NCBI GenBank assembly: GCA_015143295.1 | Contig: CM026551.1 | Coordinates: forward strand, 16,975,827 to 17,039,826 | Source of the DNA: Tetracentron sinense | Taxonomy: Eukaryota; Streptophyta; Magnoliopsida; Trochodendrales; Trochodendraceae | Reading direction: 5' to 3' | Length of the DNA stretch: 64,000 bases | Position numbers and translations under genes: made by a program | In this document: positions 48,401-58,764 of the stretch, one piece after another | Position numbering within the stretch: position 1 is the stretch's first letter | Layout of the letters: the number at the start of each line of letters is the position of its first letter | Notes under the pieces: model-generated | Databases searched by the model: none | Told to the model about the DNA's origin: nothing | The model's input: only the letters and a program-made list of their open reading frames with translations

Positions 48401-51400
48401 ATCTAATAATCAATAATATGGATAATAATCCGGATTTATCTCCTCCTCAAGATAATCACCCTCCTGTTCTTCTTGGTACTCTTCCTCAATCCAAGGTCCT
48501 GAAGCAAATATATTGAGCCCTCCTGAAACTACTGACATAAAAGTACAACCGAGCAAACGAAAGCTCAGTGCATATAAAGTATAATTAAAATATAACATAT
48601 CATACAGTTCCATACATATCCATACTTTACATAATTAGAATGCGGAAACATAAGTGCAATGTCTATACTATCATTTCATGCAAGACTTGTGAGACATGTG
48701 CATACGTATGAAAAGTCATAACAGTAATAGTCAGTTCCCATATCCATATCAGGATTCAAGGTCCATGTCAGTCTAGGTTTCATAACAGATTTCCATACCA
48801 AGGTCCATGCCAAAGTTCATGCTAATTTTCAGGCAACAAGGTCCATACCAGATATCAATATCCATACCAGAGTTATATCAGTTTCCATATCCATGCATGC
48901 TTATGTGAGACTCGTGGTCCTTAACAACTTACCATGTTGTGAACAATGTGCTTGAGTGTCATGATCAAGTTTCATCTAGGTTATCCCTTAGATTTCCGAT
49001 ATCAAGACATCGAATTCCACAAAAGCCACCTAAATAACTAAGGTTAACAAATTCAGGGCTTTGATATCATCCTCCCAAGTATTTGCCCTTTTGAAATTCA
49101 ACCATCGTAATGCAGAACTAATCATAATTTCACATATAGAACATCATACCATCATACTTATCATTCATAAGAGTTATCATAATCAAATCACATAAATAGG
49201 GTTATCATTAAACATGGTACAACAAATCCGATAATCACAATTACTAAGATCATAATCCCATGTCACAATTCCATAACCCTAATACCATGATTGTAACCCA
49301 TAACCATAATTTAATCATCATAAATCTATAATCCCAATTCCATAATCATCATTCAATTTCCATATAATAATTCTCATGATCAATACCAATTAAAAATCAT
49401 AAAATAGTAAACATACCATCACATTCTCCCATAATCCATGCCAATTCATAACTCTCATCCCTTTTTCCATCATACAAGAACATACCATTCATTAATTCCA
49501 TTTGAAACCACATACAAGCATATTCAATTCTTATTCATTACTTATCCTTATTATAACATCATTAAAAATACAGTATAAGGTACCTTGCGAATTGCTTCCA
49601 TGCAATTTATCGCTTTAGAATGCCCTTGGAGTGATATCCAAGCTTTTTCCTTCTCCTCCTTGCAAAACTCTCTTCGAAAACCTAGGTTGAACTCTCTCTG
49701 GGTTTTCTAAAACTCTTAGAATGTTAAAAACCCTAATACCCACGAGTTAAGGTCTTTATATAGGTCATAGAGTCCTTTAGAAACCTTCCAATTACGAAAT
49801 CCTAACCCAATTAGAAGTTTCTGGGCAAAACAACCCGTGAGCGGTCGACTGGTGCAGGTGAGGTCGACCAATAAGGCCAAGCAGTCTTGGTGATCCTCTC
49901 CGCCAATTTTTCTCATACAAAAGGTTTTGTTGTGTCGGTCGACCGCTATTGGGAGGGGTTGACTGTTGAGCTCTGAATTTCCCTATTTTGGCCATTTTTT
50001 CCCAATTTAAACCTTAACCATTCATCATACAACAAGTTTAAACATAGTTAATCAACAATAACCTTTATTAAACATACTTAGACATGAATTGACATTACTT
50101 TCCAATGTTTTGAGATAAATTCAGTGTTTTTCATTAAATTTTGCACGAACATCAGGACATGAAGTTTTTGGGTCTCTACATACATGAGGTAGGATTAGCT
50201 GAGGAATTGTGGTTTGAAGAGGATATAAAAAGTCAGAATAGGATAATACTTTGTCAAGATCCTTGGTATGGAGAGGATCATCTCTTATTTGCTTGCCCTT
50301 AGAAGATCTAATAAAAAAGCGACATGGAATCCAATTATCTGGAGAGAGACCTCCCGGATCTAATATTGCCGATTGCATTGACCATTTCAACTGGTTGGAG
50401 TATACAATCTTTCAATTCGAGGATACTCAACTGTGGAAACGGGAACATAAATGACAAATCTTAGAACACACACACACACATAACGTGTTTGGAGAAAGAA
50501 AGGGTGTTGACTCACAGCCATCCGATTCTCCATTGTTTCATCCTACTCTGGAATGGTGGGAAGCTCCTCCATGCTTCTCAGCTATCCGAGATTTGGGGCT
50601 GCGCTGTCTTCCTAAGACTGGAATTTTTTATGTGGGCAACTGTTCTTAACAAGATTCTTGTCATCATTTAAAACCCTGTCCTAGATGCATTATATGTAAT
50701 TAGGATGGAAAATCTTAACGATATGGTCAATTTTGGAAGAGTAGTTCATCTAAGTGATGCCTATCTGTTGGATGGCCCCAAGTCCTCTTTTTTTTCCTCA
50801 ATAAGGATACTCCATAGTCCATAGTAGTATTGTTATCTAATGTTCACTCTACGATAGTTTGCAAGGACTTCCTGTTATATTTTATTTTACTAGATTCTGT
50901 GCTACTAACTCAGCTAGGAGTTTGGATTTGAGTAACTTGGGTACCATTGATTCTCGTGATTGGTTCCTTAGGGTATGTTTGTTTACCGAGAAAATAGGTG
51001 AAAACATAGAAAAGAATATAAAATTTTGGATTCCTACTATAATTCTTAGTTGTGTTTTGTTCACTTTTCTTTTCCTTTCTCTGTTATCACTTATTTTCTT
51101 AGCAACCAAACATAGGGATAATGTTATATTTTAAACTTGCAAACTGAAAGGCTACATAACTTGCTGTTGACTTTCTGCAAAGTGCATAATGCTTTCCATA
51201 ATTTCAATGCTATGTTTTGGTCACATGTTGGACATGAGATGTATTCGTGGTGACTTTGATAAACTTGATACACCGTCTATACTTTTGCGAGTCTTTTTAT
51301 TATACAACATTATTGTATTTTACTAGTCTAATGGGCCTGTAAGCTTGTTAAATTTTTCATGGTTGTTACCTATGTTGCACAAAGGCGGACATGAAACCTG

Positions 51401-54400
51401 CCTGTTGTCTTAAAGAATCCATGCAACATTGGTTGTTCTATGTTCAGCACACTTGTCAGTGTCTAACACTGATACCTATGCCCATCTCTTGATTTGGTGT
51501 TTTCCAGAGGCAGGCATCTAAAGTGGAAATATTTTAAGAAGTTAGGATATCCTTGTTGCATGGATGCAATGCAACTTAGAAATGGGCAAGCATTTCATAA
51601 ATACATGATATGAAGACCAGATACACCTATCCTCACAAACCTGATTGCCAGACACATCTCTACAGTTGATTCCATATATTATAAGATATATAATTCAATA
51701 AATTTAGTTTGTATCAGTAAATGACATAGAAACAACGTAATTTAATCAACTTATATTCAACAGAGAGTTTAAACAATATAAATTAATAGCTAAAAATATT
51801 AGATAGCTTAACATTTGTGTGAATAAGAGAGTCCACTTGTGTCTTTATTGCATGTGGGGCTCTGGGTAGTCTAACAGTGAATATTTTCAGAAAAATGGGA
51901 ACAATTGTCACGAAGCATAGATGGTAATTTTTTATATGGAGTCAATTCTTGTGGATGATAAGAAATGTAATTAAATGAGAGAACTGTACATTGATTCAGG
52001 AACAGAGTTCCTCATACAAAAAAGATCTAATTACCCACTGAAGGACATGGTCAGTGAGGTTTGCAAATCTCCACAATCCCCTTCTACTGTCAGTGGCTAT
52101 TAGGATTTAGGATAACTTATTAGACATTGCCAACGAGTACAGGCAAAATCCTACAAGTATAAAGCTACTAGGGGGTTAATGCTGATAAACTATGGTCTAA
52201 TTGGACGGTCTAATCAAGTCCGATCAGATTGATTTTTTGACACGTGTCTCTCAATGGACTCACCTTAACATCCAACAGCTGGATTCAAAAAAAGATTTCC
52301 ACATGTCATCTTTCTAGAGGGGCCGCTTATTAAAAGCTTTAATGAGCATGGCTCATTAGTACCTCTCCTTATATATATATAAATATAATATTTCAAGCCG
52401 AGCTCAAGTCAAATAGCCCTAAACGAGTCGTGCTTCGAACCGATCCGAATCAAACATGGTCTAGCTTGAGCTTGGCTTATTTAAACATCCGAGCTCAAAT
52501 AAAAGCTTTGCTTGATTTGTTCGAGCCTGAAATACCAGCTTGAGGTTGGCTTGAACAAGTCGAGTTGAGTTGAGCCAACAAGCCAGCTTGGCTCGAATGC
52601 AGCCCTGCCCTAGAGTGATACGTCACCCCACTATTAATTTAAAATCATTTCCCCCCTTTTAAATATTCTAATATGTAAAAGATCCAATTTTATCTGAATA
52701 AACATTTTTGGTAAATATGAGATAAAAGTGTCCTTTTTAAATAAATAGGGGTATTTTGATATTTTTCAACTTAGGGGCATTTTGGTCATTTGATAAAAGC
52801 TAGAGATATTTTGGTAACTATTTTGGGGACTATTGGGGAATTCTCTGAGAGGTCCTGTAGGCCTTACATGGATGCAAAAATTAGGTGCTTACACCTATTT
52901 TCTTTTTTATCATGCTAGCACATAAATTAATTAATTTGATTTATACCTATAAAGATATCATCGAAAATGTAATGCAATATCCTCTCCTTCAAGATTTTTT
53001 TTCTCAAACCATGTCTAAATCCTCAAACCTCTGTTGAATGTTACTTTGCAGGTGATGAATCTGATTGGTGACGTTAAAGGAAAAGTAGCAGTTATGGTGG
53101 ATGACATGATTGACACTGCTGGTGAGTGAAGTCTCTTCAAATACAAACCCCACTACCTCACCTTTCCTTATAAATGAAGCAAAAAAAAAAGAGTTCCCGT
53201 TGGTGTTTGCCACAGTACGCTTGATGGTTACAGATGTCATAACTAAATACACCTGTTAAATCTCCAATCAGCTTGAGATATAAATGTGTGTGTGTTTTCC
53301 AATATTTGCATATCATCATTTGATCCGTAACTAAATACACCTGTTAAATCTCCGATCAGCTTGAGCTATAAATGTGTGTATGTGTTTTCCAATATTTGCA
53401 TGTCATCACTTGATCCATTAGTTAATGCCCCCAATTCACCTCTTTATACTCTGTTCATCCCTTTTGGTTATCTTGTTAAATTATGAAGTACTATTTTTAT
53501 GTGGAAGTGACTAAATATTCTTCTCTAGACCCCTTTCTCTCAGCTATCTTTTAGCTATAATCGTTAGTTGGTGATGTGCAATGTCCCTGGGAATTTGGAT
53601 TTCTAATGGTTACAGCTTGTTAATAGCTCCTAAAAACTGTTTGGGGCTAGCTACCCGTTGGTATTATTGTCTTCACAGGATAGGTTTTTTATTTGTTTAT
53701 TTATCTTTACTACTGGTTTTCTGGTGGGTTTTAGGGACTATTGCAAAAGGTGCAGCCCTGTTACATCAAGAGGGAGCCAGGGAAGTCTATGCATGCAGCA
53801 CACATGCTGTCTTTAGGTATCAACATCCTCTCTAGCAAATGACCTTCTCTCTTTACTTGGAACATTGCCAGAATTCTGTGTTTCTTTTATTTTGGGGAAA
53901 TGGTCAAACCTCAGTTTACCAATGAACAAATAATTGCTTGGAGAATCTGTAAGTGGATGGAACCCATTGTCATCAGCTCTCCTTTCCAAGTTCAAAATCT
54001 ATCATTTGGACTTATGGCTGAACAATTATGGAGCCGGCAAGTTCCAGTTCTTTTGGTTACAAGTCGCAAGAACAACATCAGTTCTGTGAAACTTCTAAGA
54101 ACTTGAACGTAGACTCGAAATCATTCGGCTTGGATTCCTACTTAGACACAAACTTGGAAAACCAACAGTGGTGTATTAACCTAGGAGACCCTCAATTGAT
54201 GGATCCAACCTAGGAGACTCCTAGGCCAAAAATTTAAGACAGCGCATGATCACAATTAAATCTAGTCTCCAACGTTCTTTTCGACAATCACCAGAATATT
54301 ATGAACAGTCCAGAGATAAGATCTTTAGATTGGATACTTACATTCATTTAATTGGTTGAGCATTGACTGTAGATTCATAAGGAATCAGATTACAAGTTTA

Positions 54401-54683
54401 TTTCCATAGCAAACTGATTTCAGACTTGGTTCATAATATGTTATATTCTTGTATCTGTTTATTGTTTACTCATTTTACTTCTTACTATTTTTCTCTTGTC
54501 AGCCCTCCTGCGATTGAGAGATTGTCGAGCGGACTGTTTCAAGAGGTGATAATCACGAACACAATTCCAGTAATGGAGCAGAACTACTTCCCCCAGCTGA
54601 CAGTTCTGTCAGTAGCAAACCTCTTGGGCGAGACCATTTGGCGTGTTCATGATGACTGCTCCGTGAGTAGCATTTTCCAGTAA
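42459..54683 (+). CDS. PRS2: Ribose-phosphate pyrophosphokinase, class I, chloroplast-type (eight exons)
   Basis: The exons are 42459-42584, 43292-43462, 45745-45993, 46561-46704, 46902-47069, 53052-53121, 53735-53816 and 54503-54683; all introns are GT-AG, phases agree, and the product is 396 residues. It makes PRPP from ribose 5-phosphate and ATP for purine, pyrimidine, histidine and tryptophan synthesis. Residues 1 to about 50 are Ser-rich without acidic clusters at the start ([17 protein letters not shown]), like a plastid transit peptide. Motifs are [42 protein letters not shown], the PRPP synthase signature [16 protein letters not shown] at 210-225, the catalytic loop region KRRHGHN, and the PRPP loop [10 protein letters not shown] at 302-311. 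It is closest, from memory, to Arabidopsis PRS1/PRS2; choosing PRS2 is partly synteny-based. Met replaces the more usual Ile in VDDxID. Introns 1, 2 and 5 are swollen by transposons, intron 5 to 6.0 kb. Confidence 0.95.
42872..43246. mobile_element. MITE in PRS intron 1, 375 bp, 8-bp target duplication
   Basis: The ends CATGGTTTGAAAACTCGGCC and, reversed, CATGGTTCAAAACTTAGCC are inverted repeats. The flanks are GAATTATA on both sides (42864-42871 and 43247-43254). The interior is rich in GAGTCGAG and CTCGAC words. An 8-bp duplication suits the hAT superfamily. Its right edge is only 45 bp upstream of exon 2. Confidence 0.85.
44765..45235 (+). mobile_element. LINE 3' fragment in PRS intron 2
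   Basis: The frame at 44770-45048 ends with [20 protein letters not shown], the conserved tail of the zinc-binding domain after LINE reverse transcriptase. It is followed by non-coding DNA with CTTATAATGTAATC near the probable 3' end. The upstream part of the element is absent. Orientation is the same as the host gene. Confidence 0.75.
48117..50180 (-). mobile_element. Solo LTR, 2.06 kb, minus orientation, inside PRS intron 5
   Basis: On the minus strand it runs TGTAGAGACCCAAAAAC to GAGACGTCACA, with TG...CA ends. The flanks are TATAT and TACAT, a 5-bp duplication with one change. A minus-strand TATA box (GACCTATATAAAGACC) lies at about 49751-49766; the sequence downstream (AGGGTTT, then AG-rich) suits a transcript leader. 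U3 has GGTCGACC-type motifs at about 49840-49970. No internal region remains. Confidence 0.75.
50181..50760 (+). mobile_element. LINE fragment in PRS intron 5 (split by the solo LTR)
   Basis: Frames read [14 protein letters not shown] and then [20 protein letters not shown], the region between reverse transcriptase and zinc-binding domain of plant LINEs, followed by a degenerate CIIC motif. Stops interrupt every frame. Text at about 48025-48116, just left of the solo LTR, seems to be the preceding part, so the LTR landed inside this LINE. Confidence 0.7.
52385..52615. repeat. AGCTCGAG-type dispersed repeat in PRS intron 5
   Basis: A degenerate run of GAGCTCAA, AGCTTGAGCTTGGCTT and TCGAGTTGAG words ending GAATGCAGCCCTGCCC. 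It is a member of the family noted at 1890-2215. No coding. Confidence 0.55.
53241..53416. repeat. Tandem duplication, unit 88 bp, in PRS intron 6
   Basis: Two adjacent copies begin AACTAAATACACCTGTTAAA (53241 and 53329) and both include CAGCTTGAG, ATAAATGTGTGT and TTTTCCAATATTTGCAT. They differ at a handful of bases, including a short TG-run length change. Confidence 0.85.
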
Positions 54684-55644
54684 AATTGGACTATTATAAT
54701 CAATGGAATTAGCTCTTTCTAGATCAACACTAAGTTTTATAGCTCCCTCTTTTTTCCATTTCCCCGCCACTTCTCTCTTTGTTCCATGCCCTTTTGTAAT
54801 TCCTTTCTGGTCAAAGTTGATCTTTTTCCAAAAGAACACTGATCTTGCTGAATTGGGTGAGCCTTTCTCATATTAAGAAACTTGACTCACCAAACCTTGT
54901 GTTTCTTCATCCATTTATGGAGATTTGTATCTGTCCATACTCCTGTATGTCCAATTTTAACTTCAATTGTCTTCTTCAGTAAGAAGCAGATTTTGATATC
55001 TTAATCCTGGGAGTTTAGATATTCTTTACATAAATTGTATGAGTCGTTTTTGAAAGCGGTGTCAATGACAGTAGCTTCATGTTGGATTCTTTTTTTTACT
55101 GATTTATCAGGGTACCTATGAACCCTGTTCCAGCTTGGGCATTGATTGAAATAATCTTATTGGTTGTGTCCTCCTTCCCATCTTCCATTACTAAAATTTA
55201 CTGTTACTTTTTATGGAAACGGGATTGTCAAATTGTAGCGGTTTCTAATTTCCACCCAATGAGGGAACATCTGTTTCTTTCCTTAATTCTGTACAATTTG
55301 GGGGTTTAGTGGGGAAATCTCTGACCAGGTAGATTAAGCTTCCTATTTTCTGGTATTTGGAAATTCCCATTTCCCCAATATATGTATGCGTGTCTCCTTG
55401 GTGATAATTGATATGTAATGCCAACTTGATCAGTGGATTTCTATGTATGCTGAAATGTATAATGCCAACTTGATCAGTGGATTTCTATGTATGCTGAAAT
55501 GTATAATGCCAACTTGATCAGTGGATTTCGGCATATGCTTGAACTGTTTTGGTGTGGAAGGTTGTGGGAAGTAGAAGCAAAATCACAAGACTATCGGCAC
55601 ATGTTCACAAAACCATCCTATCCATCAAGGTTTCTTTATATATA
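54684..55644. other. 3' flank of PRS
   Basis: Probable 3' untranslated and downstream DNA, containing the 44-bp minisatellite listed separately. No other gene. Confidence 0.45.
55417..55531. repeat. Minisatellite, 44-bp unit, about 2.6 copies
   Basis: Units start AATGCCAACTTGATCAGTGG at 55417, 55461 and 55505. The full copies are identical to the eye; the third is cut short after the shared first half. Near-identity points to recent expansion. Confidence 0.9.
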
Positions 55645-55902
55645 CTAGCAGGTGGTACGTGCGATGCACGTGAGCCTCAATTAATAGGAGTTAAAAGGGA
55701 CACATGTTAACCAGCAGGTGTGATTGAACCTCGAGTTCAATCATGATTGGCTGTGTTTCTATTCTTTAAATAGATAGATGAGCAAGGGGTAGTTTGAGAA
55801 TTAAATTATAATATTAAATCAAAGTTTTGTTTTATATAAGGGTAGTTCAAGAATTTCGGAAAAATCAGGCTACGCCTGCTTCTCGCATTATAATAGTAAA
55901 GA
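55645..55902 (-). mobile_element. Short non-autonomous Helitron
   Basis: On the minus strand it starts TCTTTACTATTATAATGCG and ends with the hairpin ACGTGC-ATC-GCACGT, an 8-nt spacer, and CTAG. It is inserted between A and T. This fits all terminal hallmarks of Helitrons: 5' TC, 3' hairpin plus CTRR, AT target, no duplication. It is 258 bp and non-coding. It lies about 1 kb downstream of the PRS stop. Confidence 0.72.
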
Positions 55903-56467
55903 TTAATGACCTAGTGAATATGGTAGATTGAATAGCTAGTGAGGATCTTAGATTTTCCAGGACTAAGGACCTGAACACTCTAGCCAAGGAAGTAGGATCT
56001 ATACCAGTAGCATAAAGAGAAAACTAACTTGGTGTCATAGTTTAAATGATTCAGAAAAACTATTTACTTTGATTCTTATTAACTTAAAACAAACATGTTC
56101 AAGTATACTACCAAATATCATACCATGGAAAGGCAGGTTGACATTTATGCACTGAATTAGATGGTTCTGAATTTGGGTCATAATTAGTTTTAAGGTTGAA
56201 GATTTCTTTGTTTTGAATCCGGATACTTGCCAAAGGAAAAATATTCTGGCATTTAAAAGATAAGGTCGGGCAGTTATAACCCTTGGATTAAATATGTTTA
56301 ACTAGAGTAAAAATTGTTTAACTAGGAGTAAAAGGACATGTGGCTCATTGTGCATAAACTAGACTGGTTTTCCTCGGGTAAGTGCTAGATGAAACCCTGT
56401 GTGCACTTTTTAGTGGTGATTGCATCATAGCTCCTTCCCTAAGACTTGTAAACCACCTTTCACAAGT
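55903..56467. other. Intergenic, nothing recognised
   Basis: AT-rich DNA. A segment at about 56290-56350 resembles the GGAGTTAAAAGGGACACG part of the 98-bp repeat. No gene. Confidence 0.35.
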
Positions 56468-56903
56468 TGGGGTGTCAACGACCGGGCCTGATTAATGAGC
56501 CGAGCGGGGATTCAGGCTAAGGCAGCTAAGAGCCTAAGGATGGAAAAGGAAAAAACAAAACTATTTTAAGAGTTTATGCCTAATCAGATCTGGCTAAACC
56601 CCAATTAGAAGTACAGTGGTATGTTTCCGGGACGTGTCTTTCGCGGCTATGCCCTCCTCGACGAAGGTTGGGCTGGTCCCCATTCCCCCACCTATAGGGA
56701 CTTCTTGACCGGGTTGACCCAAACATAATTCAAGGTCAGGGGGAACCATGTATTCTGCCATGCCCGGAACGACTTGCCAACAATCCCCAAGCCATTCTAT
56801 AAGTGAATAGCGCATTAGGCGAGCACCTAGATACGAAATCAGATGGAGGCTCAAGCCTAAGACTCTAAGCGTAAGCCGCCCAGCTAGTCCATTGACACCC
56901 CTA
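56468..56903. mobile_element. hAT-like element with a GC-rich interior
   Basis: The ends GGGGTGTCAACG and, reversed, AGGGGTGTCAATGG face each other. The interior 56620-56880 is clearly more GC-rich than its surroundings and has an 86-codon open frame on the minus strand (EYMVPPDLELCLGQ) without a recognisable family. It may be a captured fragment. Confidence 0.4.
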
Positions 56904-57989
56904 CTCAGAAGAGGGGTGCTTATGAGCTAGAGGGTCTGGGTTCCATTTCAGATGCATACTTTGGCCTTCACCTTTTGTATTTTCTTGGTTGCCGAGTAAA
57001 TAGAATAGGCCCTCTTGTAATTAACAATCTTGGTGGAAAGAATTTATTTTTATTATTAAAGAGTATTATATATAAGAATCACTATATTGTCCATCAAATT
57101 TTTTTTATTTTCTTTTCATAATTTCTTTTGGATGTATTGTATTTTCCATATAAATTTCATGTAGATACAAATGTATACGGGTAGCCCTCCAAAAAAATAA
57201 TAAATAATAGATTTTATGCTATCTCATTGAACAAGCTAATGATATCTGGACTTATCAAAAATACAAAAAAGAAGGTTGTGTCACTTAATACAAAACAAAC
57301 CACTTAATATCTTTTTGATCTAATGATTCTTCATATTGTTATTGATAAAAAAAAAATGATTCTTCATATTGTTGGGTTTTCTCTTGCACTATTATATTTT
57401 GTAATTTCTTCGAGTGAGCAAGGATTTCATAATTTGCAATTTTATCTTCCTCTAAATTCAGTATAATTGTATGAAGTGCAACTAACATTTCTTTTAGTAT
57501 TATTTCTTTTTGCATATTTTCATCATTCTCTTCTTCAACATCATTTTCATCTGTTATCGTAAGCAAATCTTTATCCTTAAACTCTTCATGCACTATTTCA
57601 TCATCTCGAGGATGGATAATCATTATAATACTCAAGGGTTTTGTGATGCGCAACATTTTAACTTCTTTACAAGTTATAAGATTCATATAACTATGTATTA
57701 ATATAGTATAAAAACCCCTCTTATAATTAATAATATATTAGAACTTTCTTTAAAAAATTATTAAATAGCAAGTATAAGGGATTATCAATTATACACTTAT
57801 AGAACCAAGTTGTTTCCTTACAAATTTATTAATTATTAGAGATTATTAAATTATAAAACTACCTACTATAAGTAAAAGCATGAAAAATAAAATAAAAATA
57901 GACAAAACACAATTAAAAATCAAACATTTTCTTTTCGTTTCCATGATTTAACCTATTTTCTCGACAACAAGACTTTATTTTTGTTTAAA
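56904..57989. other. Intergenic, AT-rich
   Basis: No recognised gene. A minus-strand frame of 115 codons at 57339-57686 is acidic and Lys/Glu-rich (EENDENMQKEIILKEML) and could form a coiled coil, but it has no homology I recognise; base composition bias alone could produce it. Confidence 0.25.
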
Positions 57990-58184
57990 ACAAGGGATCC
58001 TCTCCAATTGATGCTTGCAAGGAGATCACCAACAGCCACTTGGGAGGCGCTACATACTCTTGCACGCTAACTGAGACCTTGGTTTGCGTACATAGTCTCG
58101 GTTGATGTCCACAAGGGATATGTGGCACCTCCAAAGTTTTACTGTGATCTCCTCACCAGCAACAACCAGAGAGGATCTCAAGTC
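57990..58184. mobile_element. Mutator-like MITE, 195 bp, 10-bp target duplication
   Basis: The ends ACAAGGGATCCTCTCC and, reversed, GACTTGAGATCCTCTC are inverted repeats continuing to GGAGATCAC. The flanks are TTTGTTTAAA on both sides (57980-57989 and 58185-58194). No coding. Confidence 0.82.
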
Positions 58185-58384
58185 TTTGTTTAAATGCAAA
58201 GGGGAGTTCCGTTTCAAGCCCCTTTAGTCATCCTTCAACTATGGTTAATATAAGTTTTAGCTTTAACCAAAATTAAATTCTGTAACTTTAAGGAATAATG
58301 TACTTTAAAGTTTAACCTTAGTTAAATTTTTTTTTAAGAAAAGAAACACATGATAAAACAGGGCGAGAGATAGATTCTCCTCCT

Positions 58385-58560
58385 TGCCGGATTAGCCCAC
58401 CGCGTGTCCCTTTTAACACCCCTTTAACTATGGTTAAACTTAAGAAAATTAAACTTAATATTTTTATTTTCTGTCTTCCTAAAAATCATGATTAGATTGC
58501 TTTACCACAGGAGTAAGTGTGAATCTTAACCGGTGTCAAAAAAGAGATTAGGGTTGTAAT
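58385..58560. repeat. Degenerate copies of the 98-bp foldback unit
   Basis: It contains CTAAAAATCATGATTAGATT, TTTACCACAGGAGTAAGTGTGAATCTTAACC and a reversed half (GTGTCCCTTTTAACACCCC). Similar in order to units at 366-1087. Lies just upstream of the promoter-like segment at 58637. Confidence 0.45.
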
Positions 58561-58636
58561 AGAAAAAGTAAAGGAAATAGGGTTGTAATAAAAAAATATG
58601 AAAGAAAAGGAATTAGGGTTTCCTTCTATTCCCCGT

Positions 58637-58764
58637 CTATAAATACCACTCGTCTCCATCTCCAGATCTCTTTACCATTCTCTCTCTCTCTGTTCTACGA
58701 TGTGATGAAAGATCTGTTCTGTGTACCGAAGATTGGTTCTTTGGATTCAGTTGGTGGCGGCAAC
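58637..58764 (+). promoter_or_regulatory. TATA box, leader exon and donor of an unplaced transcript
   Basis: CTATAAATACC at 58637-58647 follows TTAGGGTTT telo-box-like motifs (58550-58622). A CT-rich leader follows. It contains ATGTGA and then an overlapping short frame (ATG at 58704) of 23 codons starting MKDLFCVPKIGS and ending GGGNTTL, with its stop just before an AAG/GTCTGTG donor. Telo-box plus TATA plus spliced pyrimidine-rich leader is typical of strongly expressed housekeeping genes. No downstream coding exons were found up to 64000, so the gene may lie beyond the window or be decayed. Confidence 0.4.

Larger units (their letters stand above)
47070..53051 (+). other. Intron 5 of PRS, 6.0 kb, transposon-filled
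   Basis: It contains a LINE fragment split by a 2.06-kb solo LTR (48117-50180), a (CA)n run near 50466-50480, an AGCTCGAG-type repeat (52390-52610), and otherwise unannotated AT-rich DNA. No nested gene is seen. Donor and acceptor are intact. Confidence 0.7.
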
